Assembly (NCBI GenBank): GCA_041390145.1 | Contig: JAWKQM010000005.1 | Coordinates: 124,001-188,000 of the forward strand | Reading direction: 5' to 3' | Origin: Gemmatimonadales bacterium | GTDB lineage: Bacteria > Gemmatimonadota > Gemmatimonadetes > Gemmatimonadales > GWC2-71-9 | DNA length: 64,000 nt | Position numbers and translations under genes: made by a program | Notes under the pieces: generated by a model | What the model saw: the letters and a program-made list of their open reading frames with translations, nothing else | Database searches by the model: none | Told to the model about the DNA's origin: nothing | Part shown: piece after piece, positions 24,602 through 33,775 of the stretch | Layout of the letters: each line of letters begins with the position of its first letter | Position numbering within the stretch: the stretch's first letter is position 1

Positions 24602-26383
24602 ATGTCCGAGCTGTCCGCCGCCCCGTCCGATCTGGACGCCCCCGACGCGGCTACCCCCGACACCGCCACTCCTGACGAAACGCCCCGCCGCTACTCGGTC
24701 CGCACCGACGCCATCATGGGCGCCACGGGCCTGCTGGTCCGCGCCGACCTCTACGACGAGGACTACAGCGAGGACGAGTACGAGCAGATGCTCTCGATGT
24801 ACGAGGGCACCATGGCCTCGATTGCCGAGGGCGAAATCGTCAAGTCGAAGGTCCTGCGCATCACCGAGAACGCCGTGATCCTCGACGTCGGCTTCAAGTC
24901 GGAGGGCTCCGTGGCCCTCGACGAGTTCAAGGAGCCCCCGGCGGTCGGCGACGAAGTCGAAGTCTTCCTCGAGCACCTCGAGGACCAGGAGGGGGCGGTC
25001 GTCCTCTCCAAGAAGAAGGCCGACTTCATGCGGGTCTGGGAAAAGATCCGGGTGGCGCACGAGGCGGACGAGCCGGTCGAGGGCACCCTGGTCAAGAAGA
25101 TCAAGGGTGGCGTGGTCGTGAACCTGATGGGGGTGGACGCCTTCCTCCCCGGCAGCCAGATCGCGCTCCGCCGGGTGCCGAACATCGACGAGCTGCTCGG
25201 CTCGACGTACGAATTCAAGATCATCAAGCTCAACAAGCGCCGGCGGAACATCGTGGTCAGCCGCCGCGTCATCCTCGAGCACGAGCGGGCGCACAAGCGC
25301 GAGCACCTGATGAAGGAGCTCCTTGTCGGCCAGGTGCGGAAGGGCGTCGTCAAGAACATCACCGACTTCGGGGCGTTCATCGACCTCGGCGGCGTCGACG
25401 GCCTGCTGCACATCACCGACATGTCCTACGGCCGCGTCTCGCACCCGACCGAAATGGTCGCGATCGGCCGCGAGGTCGAGGTCAAGATCCTCGACATCGA
25501 CTGGCAGCGTGAGCGCATCAGCCTCGGCATGAAGCAGCTCCAGGAATACCCGTGGAAGGACGTCGCCGCCAAGTACCCCGTGGGCACGCGGGTGCAGGGC
25601 AAGGTGGTGTCCATCACCAATTACGGCGCCTTCGTCGAACTCGAGCCGGGCATCGAAGGCCTGGTGCACATTTCCGAGATGAGCTGGACGCGCAACGTCC
25701 GCCACCCCTCGAAGATCGTCAGCATCGGCGAGACCATCGAGGCCGTGGTGCTCAAGGTCGACGAGTCGGAGGAGAAGATCTCCCTCGGCATGAAGCAGAC
25801 CGAGCAGGATCCCTGGATGATCCTGCCGCAGAAGTTCCCGGTCGGCACCCGTCTCGAGGGCAAGGTCCGCAACCTGACCAGCTTCGGCGCCTTCGTCGAG
25901 ATCGAGCCGGGCATCGACGGCCTCATCCACATCTCCGACATGTCCTGGACCAAGCGCGTCCAGCACCCGTCCGAGGTCGTGAAGAAGGGCGACGCCGTCA
26001 ACGTCGTCATCCTCAACATCGACGGCGAGAACAAGCGGATCTCCCTCGGCCTCAAGCAGGCGGAAGAGGATCCCTGGCTCAGCATCGGCGAGACCCTGCC
26101 GGTGGGTCACGAGCTCCGCGGCCGTGCCGTGCGCCTGATGGACAAGGGTGTCGTCATCGACCTCGGCAACGACCTCGAGGCCTTCGCCCCGATGTCGCAG
26201 CTCGGTGTCGCCAACATCGACAACCCGGGTGACGCCGTGAAGGAAGGCCAGCCGCTCGATGTGAAGGTCATCGAAGTGGATCCGATCCATCACCGCATCG
26301 TGGTGGCGGTCATCGGGTACCCCGACGAGCCGATCATCCCGCCGGTCAAGCCCGACTTCGACGAGTCCCCCGCGGACGAGTAG
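24602..26383 (+). CDS. rpsA: 30S ribosomal protein S1
   Basis: 593 aa. Six S1 RNA-binding repeats begin near residues 76, 160, 243, 328, 415 and 501; the middle ones carry the classic VKNITDFGAFIDLGGVDGLLH pattern. An acidic, Thr/Ala-rich N-terminal extension of about 70 residues is unusual but common in some phyla. S1 helps mRNA bind the 30S subunit. The last repeat is more divergent, as in other S1 proteins. Confidence 0.95.
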   Translation: MSELSAAPSDLDAPDAATPDTATPDETPRRYSVRTDAIMGATGLLVRADLYDEDYSEDEYEQMLSMYEGTMASIAEGEIVKSKVLRITENAVILDVGFKSEGSVALDEFKEPPAVGDEVEVFLEHLEDQEGAVVLSKKKADFMRVWEKIRVAHEADEPVEGTLVKKIKGGVVVNLMGVDAFLPGSQIALRRVPNIDELLGSTYEFKIIKLNKRRRNIVVSRRVILEHERAHKREHLMKELLVGQVRKGVVKNITDFGAFIDLGGVDGLLHITDMSYGRVSHPTEMVAIGREVEVKILDIDWQRERISLGMKQLQEYPWKDVAAKYPVGTRVQGKVVSITNYGAFVELEPGIEGLVHISEMSWTRNVRHPSKIVSIGETIEAVVLKVDESEEKISLGMKQTEQDPWMILPQKFPVGTRLEGKVRNLTSFGAFVEIEPGIDGLIHISDMSWTKRVQHPSEVVKKGDAVNVVILNIDGENKRISLGLKQAEEDPWLSIGETLPVGHELRGRAVRLMDKGVVIDLGNDLEAFAPMSQLGVANIDNPGDAVKEGQPLDVKVIEVDPIHHRIVVAVIGYPDEPIIPPVKPDFDESPADE

Positions 26384-26407
26384 GCGGCACCTGGGGTCGG
26401 CAAGAGA

Positions 26408-26515
26408 CGAGGGAGGGTCGGAGGGGAGGGAGGGTCGGAAAGGCGCGAAAGGGTGGTGGTTCGACCATCCTTCAGCTTCTCTCCGACCCTCCCGCCGTTT
26501 TCCGACCCTCCCTCG
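26408..26515. repeat. Inverted repeat between rpsA and the carboxyltransferase gene
   Basis: CGAGGGAGGGTCGG at 26408-26421 is matched exactly by its reverse complement at 26502-26515; a second GGAGGGTCGG / CCGACCCTCC pair lies inside. It could fold the whole intergenic region into one hairpin, acting as terminator or being a dispersed palindromic element. Confidence 0.65.
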
Positions 26516-26587
26516 TTTCCATTGCTGTGGTTCGCTGCCCCGCTGCCCCGCTTCCCCGCTTCCCCGCGTGACCGTACATTCCCTCGC

Positions 26588-28141
26588 ATGACCGACTCCC
26601 GGAAGCGCCTCGACGAACTCCACCGCCGCCAGGCCGAGGCGGAGCAGGGTGGTGGTGCCCGCCGCATTGCCCAGCAGCACAAGAAGGGCAAGCTCACCGC
26701 CCGCGAGCGGCTCGACCTCCTCCTCGACGAGGGGAGCTTTGTCGAGATCGACCGGTTCGTGACCCACCGCGCCACCGATTTCGGACTGGCCGACGAGATC
26801 TACCTCGGTGACGGGGTCGTGACCGGCTCCGGGCGCATCGACGGACGGCTGGTCTACGTGTTCAGCCAGGACTTCACGGTGTTCGGTGGGTCGCTCTCCG
26901 AGACGCACGCCGCGAAGATCTGCAAGATCATGGACCTCGCCGTCCGGAACGGCGCGCCGATGATCGGGCTCAACGACTCGGGTGGTGCGCGCATCCAGGA
27001 GGGGGTCGTTTCCCTGGGGGGCTATGCCGACATCTTCCTCCGAAACACCCTCGCCTCCGGTGTCGTCCCCCAGATCTCCGCCATCCTGGGCCCCTGCGCC
27101 GGCGGCGCGGTGTACAGCCCCGCCATCACCGACTTCGTCCACATGGTCCGGGGCGTCAGCTACATGTTCGTCACCGGCCCCAACGTGGTGAAGACGGTCA
27201 CCCACGAGGACGTCTCGTTCGAGCAGCTCGGTGGCGCCGACATCCACGCCGGCACCTCGGGCGTGGCGCATTTCGTCCACGATTCCGAACCGCAGTGCCT
27301 GGCCGCCATCCGCGAGCTGATCGGGTTCCTCCCCAGCAACAACCTCGACCCGGCGCCGGTGCTGCCGACCACCGACCCCGAGGACCGGCGCGACGAGGCG
27401 CTCCTCGATGTCATCCCCGCCAACGCGACGCAGCCCTACGACATGCGCGACGTGATCCGGCGGGTGGTGGACGATACGATCTTCCACGAGGTGCACGGCG
27501 AATATGCCGGGAACCTGCTGGTGGGGTTCGCCCGACTCGGCGGAGAATCGGTGGGCATCGTCGCCAACCAGCCCGCCATGCTCGCCGGCGTGCTCGACAT
27601 CAACGCCTCGGTCAAGGGTGCCCGGTTCATCCGGTTCTGTGACGCCTTCAACATCCCACTCGTCACCTTTGAAGACGTCCCCGGCTTCCTGCCCGGGGTG
27701 GCCCAGGAGCACGGCGGAATCATCAAGCACGGCGCCAAGCTCCTCTACGCCTATTGCGAGGCGACGGTCCCCAAGCTGACCGTCATCACGCGAAAGGCCT
27801 ACGGGGGGGCCTACGACGTGATGAGTTCGAAGCACATCCGGGGCGACCTCAACCTCGCCTGGCCCACCGCGGAAATCGCGGTGATGGGGCCGAAGGGGGC
27901 GGTGGAGATCCTCTTCAAGGAACAGATTGCCAAGGCGGCTGATCCCGCCGCCGAGACGGCCCGCCTGATCGAGGAATACACCGAGAAGTTCGCCAACCCC
28001 TGGGGGGCGGCCGCCCGGGGCTACGTGGACGACGTGATCGACCCCCGGGATACGCGGCCGCGGCTGATCGACGGTCTGCGGGCCCTCCGGACCAAGCGGG
28101 ACCGGAATCCGGCGAAGAAGCACGGGTGTATCCCGCTCTGA
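26588..28141 (+). CDS. pccB: Acyl-CoA (propionyl/acetyl) carboxylase, carboxyltransferase subunit
   Basis: 517 aa from ATG at 26588. The N-terminal KLTARERLDLLLDEGSF and both crotonase-like halves are present, with oxyanion-type GG loops (NDSGGARIQEG, CAGGAVYSPA, and later RKAYGGAYDVMSSKH). The end is RNPAKKHGCIPL, typical of PccB/MccB-type subunits (KHGNIPL). It moves carboxyl from biotin to the acyl-CoA. The biotin carboxylase is at 29418 and a carrier at 32179, so the three probably form one enzyme. Substrate (propionyl or acetyl) cannot be fixed from sequence. Confidence 0.92.
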   Translation: MTDSRKRLDELHRRQAEAEQGGGARRIAQQHKKGKLTARERLDLLLDEGSFVEIDRFVTHRATDFGLADEIYLGDGVVTGSGRIDGRLVYVFSQDFTVFGGSLSETHAAKICKIMDLAVRNGAPMIGLNDSGGARIQEGVVSLGGYADIFLRNTLASGVVPQISAILGPCAGGAVYSPAITDFVHMVRGVSYMFVTGPNVVKTVTHEDVSFEQLGGADIHAGTSGVAHFVHDSEPQCLAAIRELIGFLPSNNLDPAPVLPTTDPEDRRDEALLDVIPANATQPYDMRDVIRRVVDDTIFHEVHGEYAGNLLVGFARLGGESVGIVANQPAMLAGVLDINASVKGARFIRFCDAFNIPLVTFEDVPGFLPGVAQEHGGIIKHGAKLLYAYCEATVPKLTVITRKAYGGAYDVMSSKHIRGDLNLAWPTAEIAVMGPKGAVEILFKEQIAKAADPAAETARLIEEYTEKFANPWGAAARGYVDDVIDPRDTRPRLIDGLRALRTKRDRNPAKKHGCIPL

Positions 28142-28181
28142 CGAGCGGGGGCGGGGCAGCGGGGCAGGGAGGCAGTGGCGA

Positions 28182-28262
28182 GGATGCTCGTCATCCCGGC
28201 GAAAGCCGGGATCCATGTTATGGGACGGACAATGGACCCCGGCCTTCGCCGGGGTGACGTCG
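28182..28262. repeat. Palindromic intergenic repeat (REP-like)
   Basis: TCATCCCGGCGAAAGCCGG near 28190 and its partner CCCCGGCCTTCGCCGGGGTG near 28240 form two small hairpins that also pair with each other around a short centre. This looks like the dispersed 'CGTCATCCCGGC' type of extragenic palindrome found in many proteobacterial and related genomes. It lies after the carboxyltransferase gene. Confidence 0.6.
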
Positions 28263-28387
28263 GGGTTGGGGCCGTCACGGCCCCGCTGCCCCGCAGCCCC
28301 GCCCCACAAGGTGCCTCTGGCGAAACTCCGTACAGCGTCCCATCTTAGAGGCCTACCCCCGAACCACGATCTGGACAGGTGGCTGGC

Positions 28388-29377
28388 ATGGTACGAGTGA
28401 TCCAACCCGAGCTGCGATCCCTGCTGGCGCTGACCCTCCTGGTGTCAGCGGCAACCGGGCCTGTGGTGGCGCAAGGGTCGCTCAACCCCACCGTGGCGCC
28501 GCGTGCCGCCGAGCTGGCCCGGAACGGGCAGCGGGGCATCGGCACCGAGATGCTCAGCCAGTACCTCGCCACCTCGCCCGACGACGGGTCGGCCTGGATT
28601 CAGCTCGGCCGGTTCTACCTCCTCGACATTCGCGATTGGCACCTCACTGGCCATCCGGCCGACTCTCCCGGGCCGCTGTACATCGACTTCGGATCCGCCG
28701 CCCTGGATCAGGCCGTCCGACTGCGCGGGGACTCCGGCGTCATCCTCCGACAGATGCTGGAGGTGGAGCGGGCGCTCGAGGCCGTCGAAGAGCAGGGCTA
28801 TCCGGTCCTCACGCACTGGGTGGTGCCACCGGATGTGGCCCCGTTGCCGGACTACATCACGGAACTCGGCGCGAATCTTCTGAGCAGCTGCCCGGCGTCG
28901 GGTGTCATGGCGACGGGCAGCGACCTGGAGACCGTCGCCATCTTCTCGGTGGTGGCCACCGCCGGCCAGGCCGCCAGCGTGGTGATCGTCGTGCCGTCGT
29001 ACTACGCCACCGATGCGCGGTATCGCAACCGGATCGCCTCGGCGCTCGGCACCGACTCCGCCTGGTCGGTTCAGCAGGCCCTGGCCAGCGTTGCCCAGCG
29101 TCGGCCGGTGTGCCTGACGCCCATGGCTGATCGCACCCTGCTCGCCCTCCCCAAGCTCCGGCCGATGCGGTTCGTGCTCGTTTCGGGCCCCGGCACGACC
29201 ACCAGCGACCGGGTGGTGACGGTCACTGATCTGGCCCGTGCCGACCGTCAGGGCAATTCCGCCTGGCTCCGCGAAGTCCACGCCGTGTATACCGCCGCCG
29301 CCGGATTCAATCCGCGCCTCTGCGACGGCCCGCTGGCCCTCCTGGGAGACACACAGATCGCCGCCTGCCGCCGCTAG
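28388..29377 (+). CDS. Secreted protein with TPR-like N-terminus, function unknown
   Basis: About 329 aa. Signal peptide (LLALTLLVSAATGPVVA, then QG). Residues 40-130 resemble tetratricopeptide-like helices (GIGTEMLSQYLATSPDDGSAWIQLGRFYLLD). The remainder has a Rossmann-like run VVIVVPSYYATDARYRNRIA and several Cys (CPAS, PVCLTP, CDGPL, AACRR) suggesting disulfides. Start chosen at the second of two nearby codons (GTG 28379 or ATG 28388). It stands between the carboxylase subunit genes but does not look functionally related. Confidence 0.55.
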   Translation: MVRVIQPELRSLLALTLLVSAATGPVVAQGSLNPTVAPRAAELARNGQRGIGTEMLSQYLATSPDDGSAWIQLGRFYLLDIRDWHLTGHPADSPGPLYIDFGSAALDQAVRLRGDSGVILRQMLEVERALEAVEEQGYPVLTHWVVPPDVAPLPDYITELGANLLSSCPASGVMATGSDLETVAIFSVVATAGQAASVVIVVPSYYATDARYRNRIASALGTDSAWSVQQALASVAQRRPVCLTPMADRTLLALPKLRPMRFVLVSGPGTTTSDRVVTVTDLARADRQGNSAWLREVHAVYTAAAGFNPRLCDGPLALLGDTQIAACRR

Positions 29378-29417
29378 GCGCCCGCCTCAGCGACCCGCCG
29401 TCCGCCATCCCACGCCC

Positions 29418-30920
29418 ATGACCCCCATCACTCGAGTCCTTGTCGCGAACCGCGGCGAAATCGCGTTGCGCATCATCCGCGCGTGCCACGAGGAAGGTCT
29501 CGAGGCGGTCGCCGTCTACTCCGCAGCCGATCGCCTCAGCCCGCATGTGCGCGCTTCCGACCTGGCGGTCGAGATCGGGCCGGCCGCGCCGTCGGAGAGC
29601 TACCTCCGGATTGACCGGTTGCTGGAAGTCGCCCGCGAGACGGGGGCGCAGGCAGTGCACCCCGGGTACGGGTTCCTCGCCGAGCGCGCCGCCTTTGCCG
29701 AAGCGGTGGAGCAGGCCGGCCTGGTGTTCATCGGGCCGCCCTCCACCGCCATCCGCGCCATGGGCGACAAGACGGAGGCGCGGCGCCGCATGCGCGCGGC
29801 CGGGGTGCCGGTGGTGCCGGGCGCCGACGCGCCGATCACCGAACTCGCGCCCGCCCTCGCGCTGGCGAGCCAGATGGGCTATCCGGTCATGGTCAAGGCG
29901 GCCGCCGGCGGCGGCGGGAAGGGGATGCGCGTCGTCCGCGCCGCCGAAGAACTCGAGGGCGCGCTGGCCACCGCCGCGTCGGAGGCGCTCAAGGCCTTCG
30001 GCGACGCGGGGGTCTACATCGAGAAGTTCATCGAGCGGCCGCGGCACGTGGAAATCCAGGTGCTCGCCGATGCGACGCGCACCGTGCACCTCGGCGAGCG
30101 GGAATGTTCCGTCCAGCGGCGCCACCAGAAGGTGCTCGAGGAGGCGCCGTCGGTGGCAGTCGATGCGGAGCTGCGTGAGCGGATGGGAGCCGCCGCGGTG
30201 GCCGCGGCGACCGCGGTGGGGTACCGGAGCGCGGGAACCTGCGAGTTCCTGCTCGCCGCCGACGGGTCGTTCTACTTCCTGGAGATGAACACCCGCATCC
30301 AGGTGGAGCATCCGGTCACCGAACTGGTGTACGGCATCGACCTGGTGCGGCAGCAGCTGCGCATCGCGCGCGGACTGCCGATGCAGGTGCCGGACGGCCC
30401 CCGCCATCCCAACGGGTGGGCGGTGGAATGCCGGATCACGAGCGAGGACCCCGGCAACGGATGGATGCCCTCGACCGGCCGGGTCGAGTTCCTTCGCGTG
30501 CCGTCGGGCCCCGGGGTGCGGTGGGACAGCGGTGTCGAGATCGGCAACGAGGTCACGCTCTACTACGACTCGATGGTGGCCAAGCTCATCGTCTGGGGCC
30601 GTGACAGGGAGAACGCGCTCCGCCGGATGGTGCGCGCGCTCGATGAACTGGTTGTCGTGGGCATCGCCACGAACCAGGGATTCCAGCGGCGGCTCGTGAC
30701 CGACCCCGCCTTCGTTGCCGGCGACATCGACATTCAGTTCCTCGATCGACGACCAGACCTGGCAGAGGCGCCCCCCAGCGCGGCCCTGACCCGCGCGGCC
30801 GCCATCGCCGCCGCGCTGGCCGAGGACGCCGCCCGCCATGCCCGGAAGCCGGCGATTGCCGAGTCGGGCGCCGCGCGCACCGCCTGGCTCGCGGCCGCGC
30901 GCGCTGAGGGGCTCCGCTGA
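29418..30920 (+). CDS. accC: Biotin carboxylase subunit of acyl-CoA carboxylase
   Basis: 500 aa from ATG at 29418. Begins with the family's ITRVLVANRGEIALRIIRAC, then HPGYGFLAERAAFA, GGGGKGMR (ATP-grasp loop), ERPRHVEIQVLAD, ECSVQRRHQK and FLEMNTRIQVEHPVTEL. Catalyses ATP-dependent carboxylation of biotin. It lacks a C-terminal carrier domain, which is supplied by the separate gene at 32179. The C-terminal 50 residues are Ala-rich. Works with the carboxyltransferase at 26588. Confidence 0.95.
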   Translation: MTPITRVLVANRGEIALRIIRACHEEGLEAVAVYSAADRLSPHVRASDLAVEIGPAAPSESYLRIDRLLEVARETGAQAVHPGYGFLAERAAFAEAVEQAGLVFIGPPSTAIRAMGDKTEARRRMRAAGVPVVPGADAPITELAPALALASQMGYPVMVKAAAGGGGKGMRVVRAAEELEGALATAASEALKAFGDAGVYIEKFIERPRHVEIQVLADATRTVHLGERECSVQRRHQKVLEEAPSVAVDAELRERMGAAAVAAATAVGYRSAGTCEFLLAADGSFYFLEMNTRIQVEHPVTELVYGIDLVRQQLRIARGLPMQVPDGPRHPNGWAVECRITSEDPGNGWMPSTGRVEFLRVPSGPGVRWDSGVEIGNEVTLYYDSMVAKLIVWGRDRENALRRMVRALDELVVVGIATNQGFQRRLVTDPAFVAGDIDIQFLDRRPDLAEAPPSAALTRAAAIAAALAEDAARHARKPAIAESGAARTAWLAAARAEGLR

Positions 30921-32182
30921 CCGCCGAGGCCGCCGCACCCGTCAGGATTCTCCGGATCGCCTCCGGGGGCGACGGCGTCGGGAAGCTGGACGATGGACGA
31001 ACGGTCTTCGTGCCGCGGACGGCGGCCGGCGACCTCGTCACCCTGAAGCGGGTCAAGGTTGCCAAGACCTTCGCACGCGCCGAGGTGGACGTCGTTGTGG
31101 AGCCGTCGCCCGATCGGATCGAACCGGGCTGCCCGCACTATGTGCGGGACCAGTGTGGTGGTTGCCAGCTGCAGCATCTCGCGCTCCCCGCACAGCTGGC
31201 GGCGAAGCGCTCAATCGTGGGGGAAACACTCCGCCGCATCGGGAAGCTGGAGGTGGAGGATCCCGAGATCGAGCCGGCCGCCGCCGTCTGGGGCTATCGG
31301 AACAAGGTGACGCTGACCGTCTCCGACGCCGGTCGGCGGATCGGATTCCACCGGCAGGGGCGCGCGGGAGAAGTCTTCGACCTCGAGCGGTGCCTCATCG
31401 CCGATCCCGCGCTGATGGAGCTCTGGACCACCGTGCGGGAGCATCGCGCGCTCCTCCCCGAGCACGCCGAGCAGATCGTGCTTCGCCGGGACCGCGAGGG
31501 CGGACTCCACCTGATCGCGAAGGTCAGCGGGCAGACGGTGTGGCGCTCGGCGGCGCTCCTCCACGTGGCGCTGGTGCGCCGGGGGGTGCCGGCGGTGCTC
31601 TGGTGGGTGCCGGAAGAGGGAGCGCCACGGGCGGTCGCCGGCGCCGCGGAGCCATATCCCGCGGCCGTCTTCGAACAGGTGCACCCGGCCATGGGCGACC
31701 GGGTCCGGGCCTGGGCGCTCGAACAGCTGGGGCACTGGGAGGGGATGACCGCCTGGGACCTTTACGCCGGGGTGGGGGAGACCTCGGCCCTGCTGGTGGC
31801 TGGCGGCGCCACCGTCGAGAGCGTGGAGGTCGATGCGCGCGCGGTGGTCGAGGCAAACCGACGGGGACCGGACGAAGGGATTGAGCGGCACGCCGGGCGG
31901 GCGGAGGATATCGTGCCCCGGCTGCGGCCGGCGGGGCTGGTGGTCACCAACCCACCGAGGACCGGGATGGACGAACGGGTGACGGACGCGATCGCCGCGG
32001 CCCGCCCGAAGAAAATCGCCTACATCAGTTGCGACCCGGCCACCCTTGCACGGGACCTCGCACGATTGCTTCCCCGCGTCCCCGCTTCCCCGCCCATGCG
32101 CCTCGCCGCCCTGCGCGCCTTCGACCTCTTCCCACAGACGGCGCACGTCGAGACGGTGGCGATCCTGGAGAGTGACGGATGA
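30917..32182 (+). CDS. RNA (uracil-C5)-methyltransferase, RlmD/TrmA family
   Basis: About 421 aa. The conventional start GTG at 31010 would cut off part of a TRAM-like RNA-binding region (RILRIASGGDGVGKLDDGRT). The frame stays open back to 30908 and the CTG at 30917 has GAGGGG five bases before it, overlapping the accC stop, so I favour CTG. An iron-sulphur-type cluster (CPHYVRDQCGGCQLQH) precedes the Rossmann domain (DLYAGVGETSALL), NPPRTG and the catalytic Cys in YISCDPATLARDL. It methylates a uridine in rRNA or tRNA; which one is not clear. Confidence 0.88.
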   Translation: MTAEAAAPVRILRIASGGDGVGKLDDGRTVFVPRTAAGDLVTLKRVKVAKTFARAEVDVVVEPSPDRIEPGCPHYVRDQCGGCQLQHLALPAQLAAKRSIVGETLRRIGKLEVEDPEIEPAAAVWGYRNKVTLTVSDAGRRIGFHRQGRAGEVFDLERCLIADPALMELWTTVREHRALLPEHAEQIVLRRDREGGLHLIAKVSGQTVWRSAALLHVALVRRGVPAVLWWVPEEGAPRAVAGAAEPYPAAVFEQVHPAMGDRVRAWALEQLGHWEGMTAWDLYAGVGETSALLVAGGATVESVEVDARAVVEANRRGPDEGIERHAGRAEDIVPRLRPAGLVVTNPPRTGMDERVTDAIAAARPKKIAYISCDPATLARDLARLLPRVPASPPMRLAALRAFDLFPQTAHVETVAILESDG

Positions 32183-32715
32183 AGTATTTCGTGTCGGTGG
32201 GGGGCGTGCAGGTGGAGGTGGCCGTCGAGCCCGACGGCATCCGGGTGGATGGCGAGCTGGTGGACGCGGCGCTGGAGCCACTCGCCGGCACGCCGCTCCA
32301 GCAGCTCCGGATGGGGGAGCGCACGCTGGTCTTTTCCATCGATCCCCGCGAGCGCGGGGAGTGGGAGCTTGGTTATCGTGGCGAGCGGTGGACGGCCTCG
32401 GTCGTGGACGAGCGTACCCGGCATATCCGGAGCCTCACCGGCGAGGGTCGGCAGCGGGTGGGGGCAGGGGAGGTCAAGGCGCCGATGCCGGGGTTGGTGC
32501 TCCGGGTCCTGGTGGAGCCGGGGCAGCGGGTGGAGGCGGGGGCGGGGCTGGCGGTCCTGGAGGCCATGAAGATGGAGAACCAGATCAAGGCCCCCGCGGC
32601 CGGGGTGGTCGAGGCGGTCCGGGTCGAGGCCGGGAAGGCGGTCGAGAAGGGGCAGGTGCTGGTGGTACTGGCCGCCCCGCCAGCGCCCGGCCCGGCCGGG
32701 GATGGGGTGGCTTGA
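32179..32715 (+). CDS. Biotin carrier protein of acyl-CoA carboxylase
   Basis: 178 aa, ATG overlapping the methyltransferase stop. The C-terminal 75 residues are a biotinyl domain: VKAPMPGLVLRVLVEPGQRV, then the biotinylation site EAMKMENQIKAP (Lys of AMKM) and VEKGQVLVVL. The N-terminal 100 residues look like the linker/BT domain seen in propionyl-CoA carboxylase alpha subunits (RGEWELGYRGERW). Together with accC and pccB in this region it completes the acyl-CoA carboxylase. Confidence 0.9.
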   Translation: MKYFVSVGGVQVEVAVEPDGIRVDGELVDAALEPLAGTPLQQLRMGERTLVFSIDPRERGEWELGYRGERWTASVVDERTRHIRSLTGEGRQRVGAGEVKAPMPGLVLRVLVEPGQRVEAGAGLAVLEAMKMENQIKAPAAGVVEAVRVEAGKAVEKGQVLVVLAAPPAPGPAGDGVA

Positions 32716-32741
32716 CCAGAGCCGATATTCCCGGCTATCTT
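32712..32741 (+). promoter_or_regulatory. Probable sigma-70-type promoter of rplM-rpsI
   Basis: TTGACC (32712-32717) and TATCTT (32736-32741) are spaced by 18 bases, and rplM starts about 50 bases downstream. The -35 box overlaps the stop of the biotin carrier gene. Close to consensus for a high-GC genome, but not tested. Confidence 0.5.
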
Positions 32742-32790
32742 ACGGGTCTGTGTCGATTTACCCGTTTTCAGGGAACTGGCAGGAATGACA

Positions 32791-33249
32791 ATGAAGACCT
32801 TTAGCGCGACGCCGAGCGACATCCACCACGAGTGGCTGATCGTTGACGCCCAGGACGTGCCGCTCGGCCGGTTGGCCAGCACGGTGGCGCAGCTCATCCG
32901 GGGCAAGCACAAGCCGACGTACACGCCGCACATGGATGTCGGCGACTTCGTCATCGTCATCAACGCCGAGAAGGTCCGCCTGACGGGCAAGAAGCTCGAC
33001 GGCAAGACCTACTTCAAGTACACCGGGTACATGGGCCACGAAACCCACACGACCGCCCGGAACCTGATGGCCAAGCACCCTGACCGGGTCATTGAGAAGG
33101 CCGTCTTCGGCATGCTGCCGAAGACCTCGCTCGCCAAGCAGCACCTGCGCGGCAAGCTCAAGGTGTACGCCGGCGCGGAGCACCCGCACGCGGCGCAGCA
33201 GCCCAAGCCCTTTACGATTCAGTCCAGCACCCAGAAGGTGAGCGCATGA
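32791..33249 (+). CDS. rplM: 50S ribosomal protein L13
   Basis: 152 aa from the second of two close ATGs (32785/32791); AGGA is better spaced to the second. Family signature: WLIVDAQDVPLGRLAST, KHKPTYTPHMDVGDFVIVINAEKV, TGKKLDGKTYFKYTGYMGH and VFGMLPKTSLAKQHLRGKLKVYAG. It overlaps rpsI, the universal L13-S9 pair. Confidence 0.97.
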   Translation: MKTFSATPSDIHHEWLIVDAQDVPLGRLASTVAQLIRGKHKPTYTPHMDVGDFVIVINAEKVRLTGKKLDGKTYFKYTGYMGHETHTTARNLMAKHPDRVIEKAVFGMLPKTSLAKQHLRGKLKVYAGAEHPHAAQQPKPFTIQSSTQKVSA

Positions 33250-33647
33250 CGGCTTCTCCCGAATTCCGGTGGCAGGCAGTGGGTCGCCGCAAGACCAGCG
33301 TCGCCCGCGTGTACCTGACGCCCGGCACTGGCAAGTGGGACATCAACGGCCGCACGCTCGGCGACTACTTCCCCCGGCCCTCGCTGGTGCAGCACATCCA
33401 GCAGTCGTTCACGGCCACGGACACCCTCGGCGCCTTTGACGTTCGCGCCCATGTGGACGGTGGCGGGCAGGCGGGCCAGGCAGGCGCGCTTCGGCACGGC
33501 ATCGCGCGGGCGCTGGTGGAGGCCGACGGTCTGCACCGGGCCAAGCTGCGGGCCGCCGGGCTCCTGACGCGCGACCCGCGCGCCGTGGAGCGGAAGAAGC
33601 CAGGCCGTCCGGGCGCCCGGAAGCGGTTCCAGTTCAGCAAGCGGTAG
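33246..33647 (+). CDS. rpsI: 30S ribosomal protein S9
   Basis: 133 aa. Starts in the last codons of rplM (ATGA). Contains GRRKTSVARVYLTPGTGKW, GGGQAGQAGALRHGIARALVEAD, and the conserved tail LLTRDPRAVERKKPGRPGARKRFQFSKR that reaches the decoding site tRNA. Length is normal. Confidence 0.97.
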   Translation: MTASPEFRWQAVGRRKTSVARVYLTPGTGKWDINGRTLGDYFPRPSLVQHIQQSFTATDTLGAFDVRAHVDGGGQAGQAGALRHGIARALVEADGLHRAKLRAAGLLTRDPRAVERKKPGRPGARKRFQFSKR

Positions 33648-33652
33648 CAGCA

Positions 33653-33670
33653 GGCGGCCGACCGGCCGCC
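33653..33670 (+). terminator. GC-rich hairpin after rpsI
   Basis: GGCGGCC (33653-33659) and GGCCGCC (33664-33670) form a strong stem starting 6 bases past the rpsI stop. There is no T-run, so it may be a pause or Rho-linked site rather than a full terminator. Confidence 0.4.
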
Positions 33671-33775
33671 ATCCTCCACATCGCCGGATTCCGACCCGGG
33701 TGCCCCCAGGGGTCAGGTTGGAAGACGAAGGCGGTGGTCGGACAACCCTCATAACTGAAGGATCGACGAACTCGC

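Noticed and set aside
24512..28405. Minus-strand open frame of 1297 codons opposite rpsA and pccB
   Set aside because: It is an antisense shadow of high-GC coding DNA: it is Asp/Val/Arg-biased, has no domain, and crosses an intergenic region, while the plus strand encodes two well-known proteins.
32046..32804. Plus-strand 252-codon frame over the biotin carrier gene
   Set aside because: Gly/Arg/Ala-rich shadow in another frame of the methyltransferase and biotin carrier genes.
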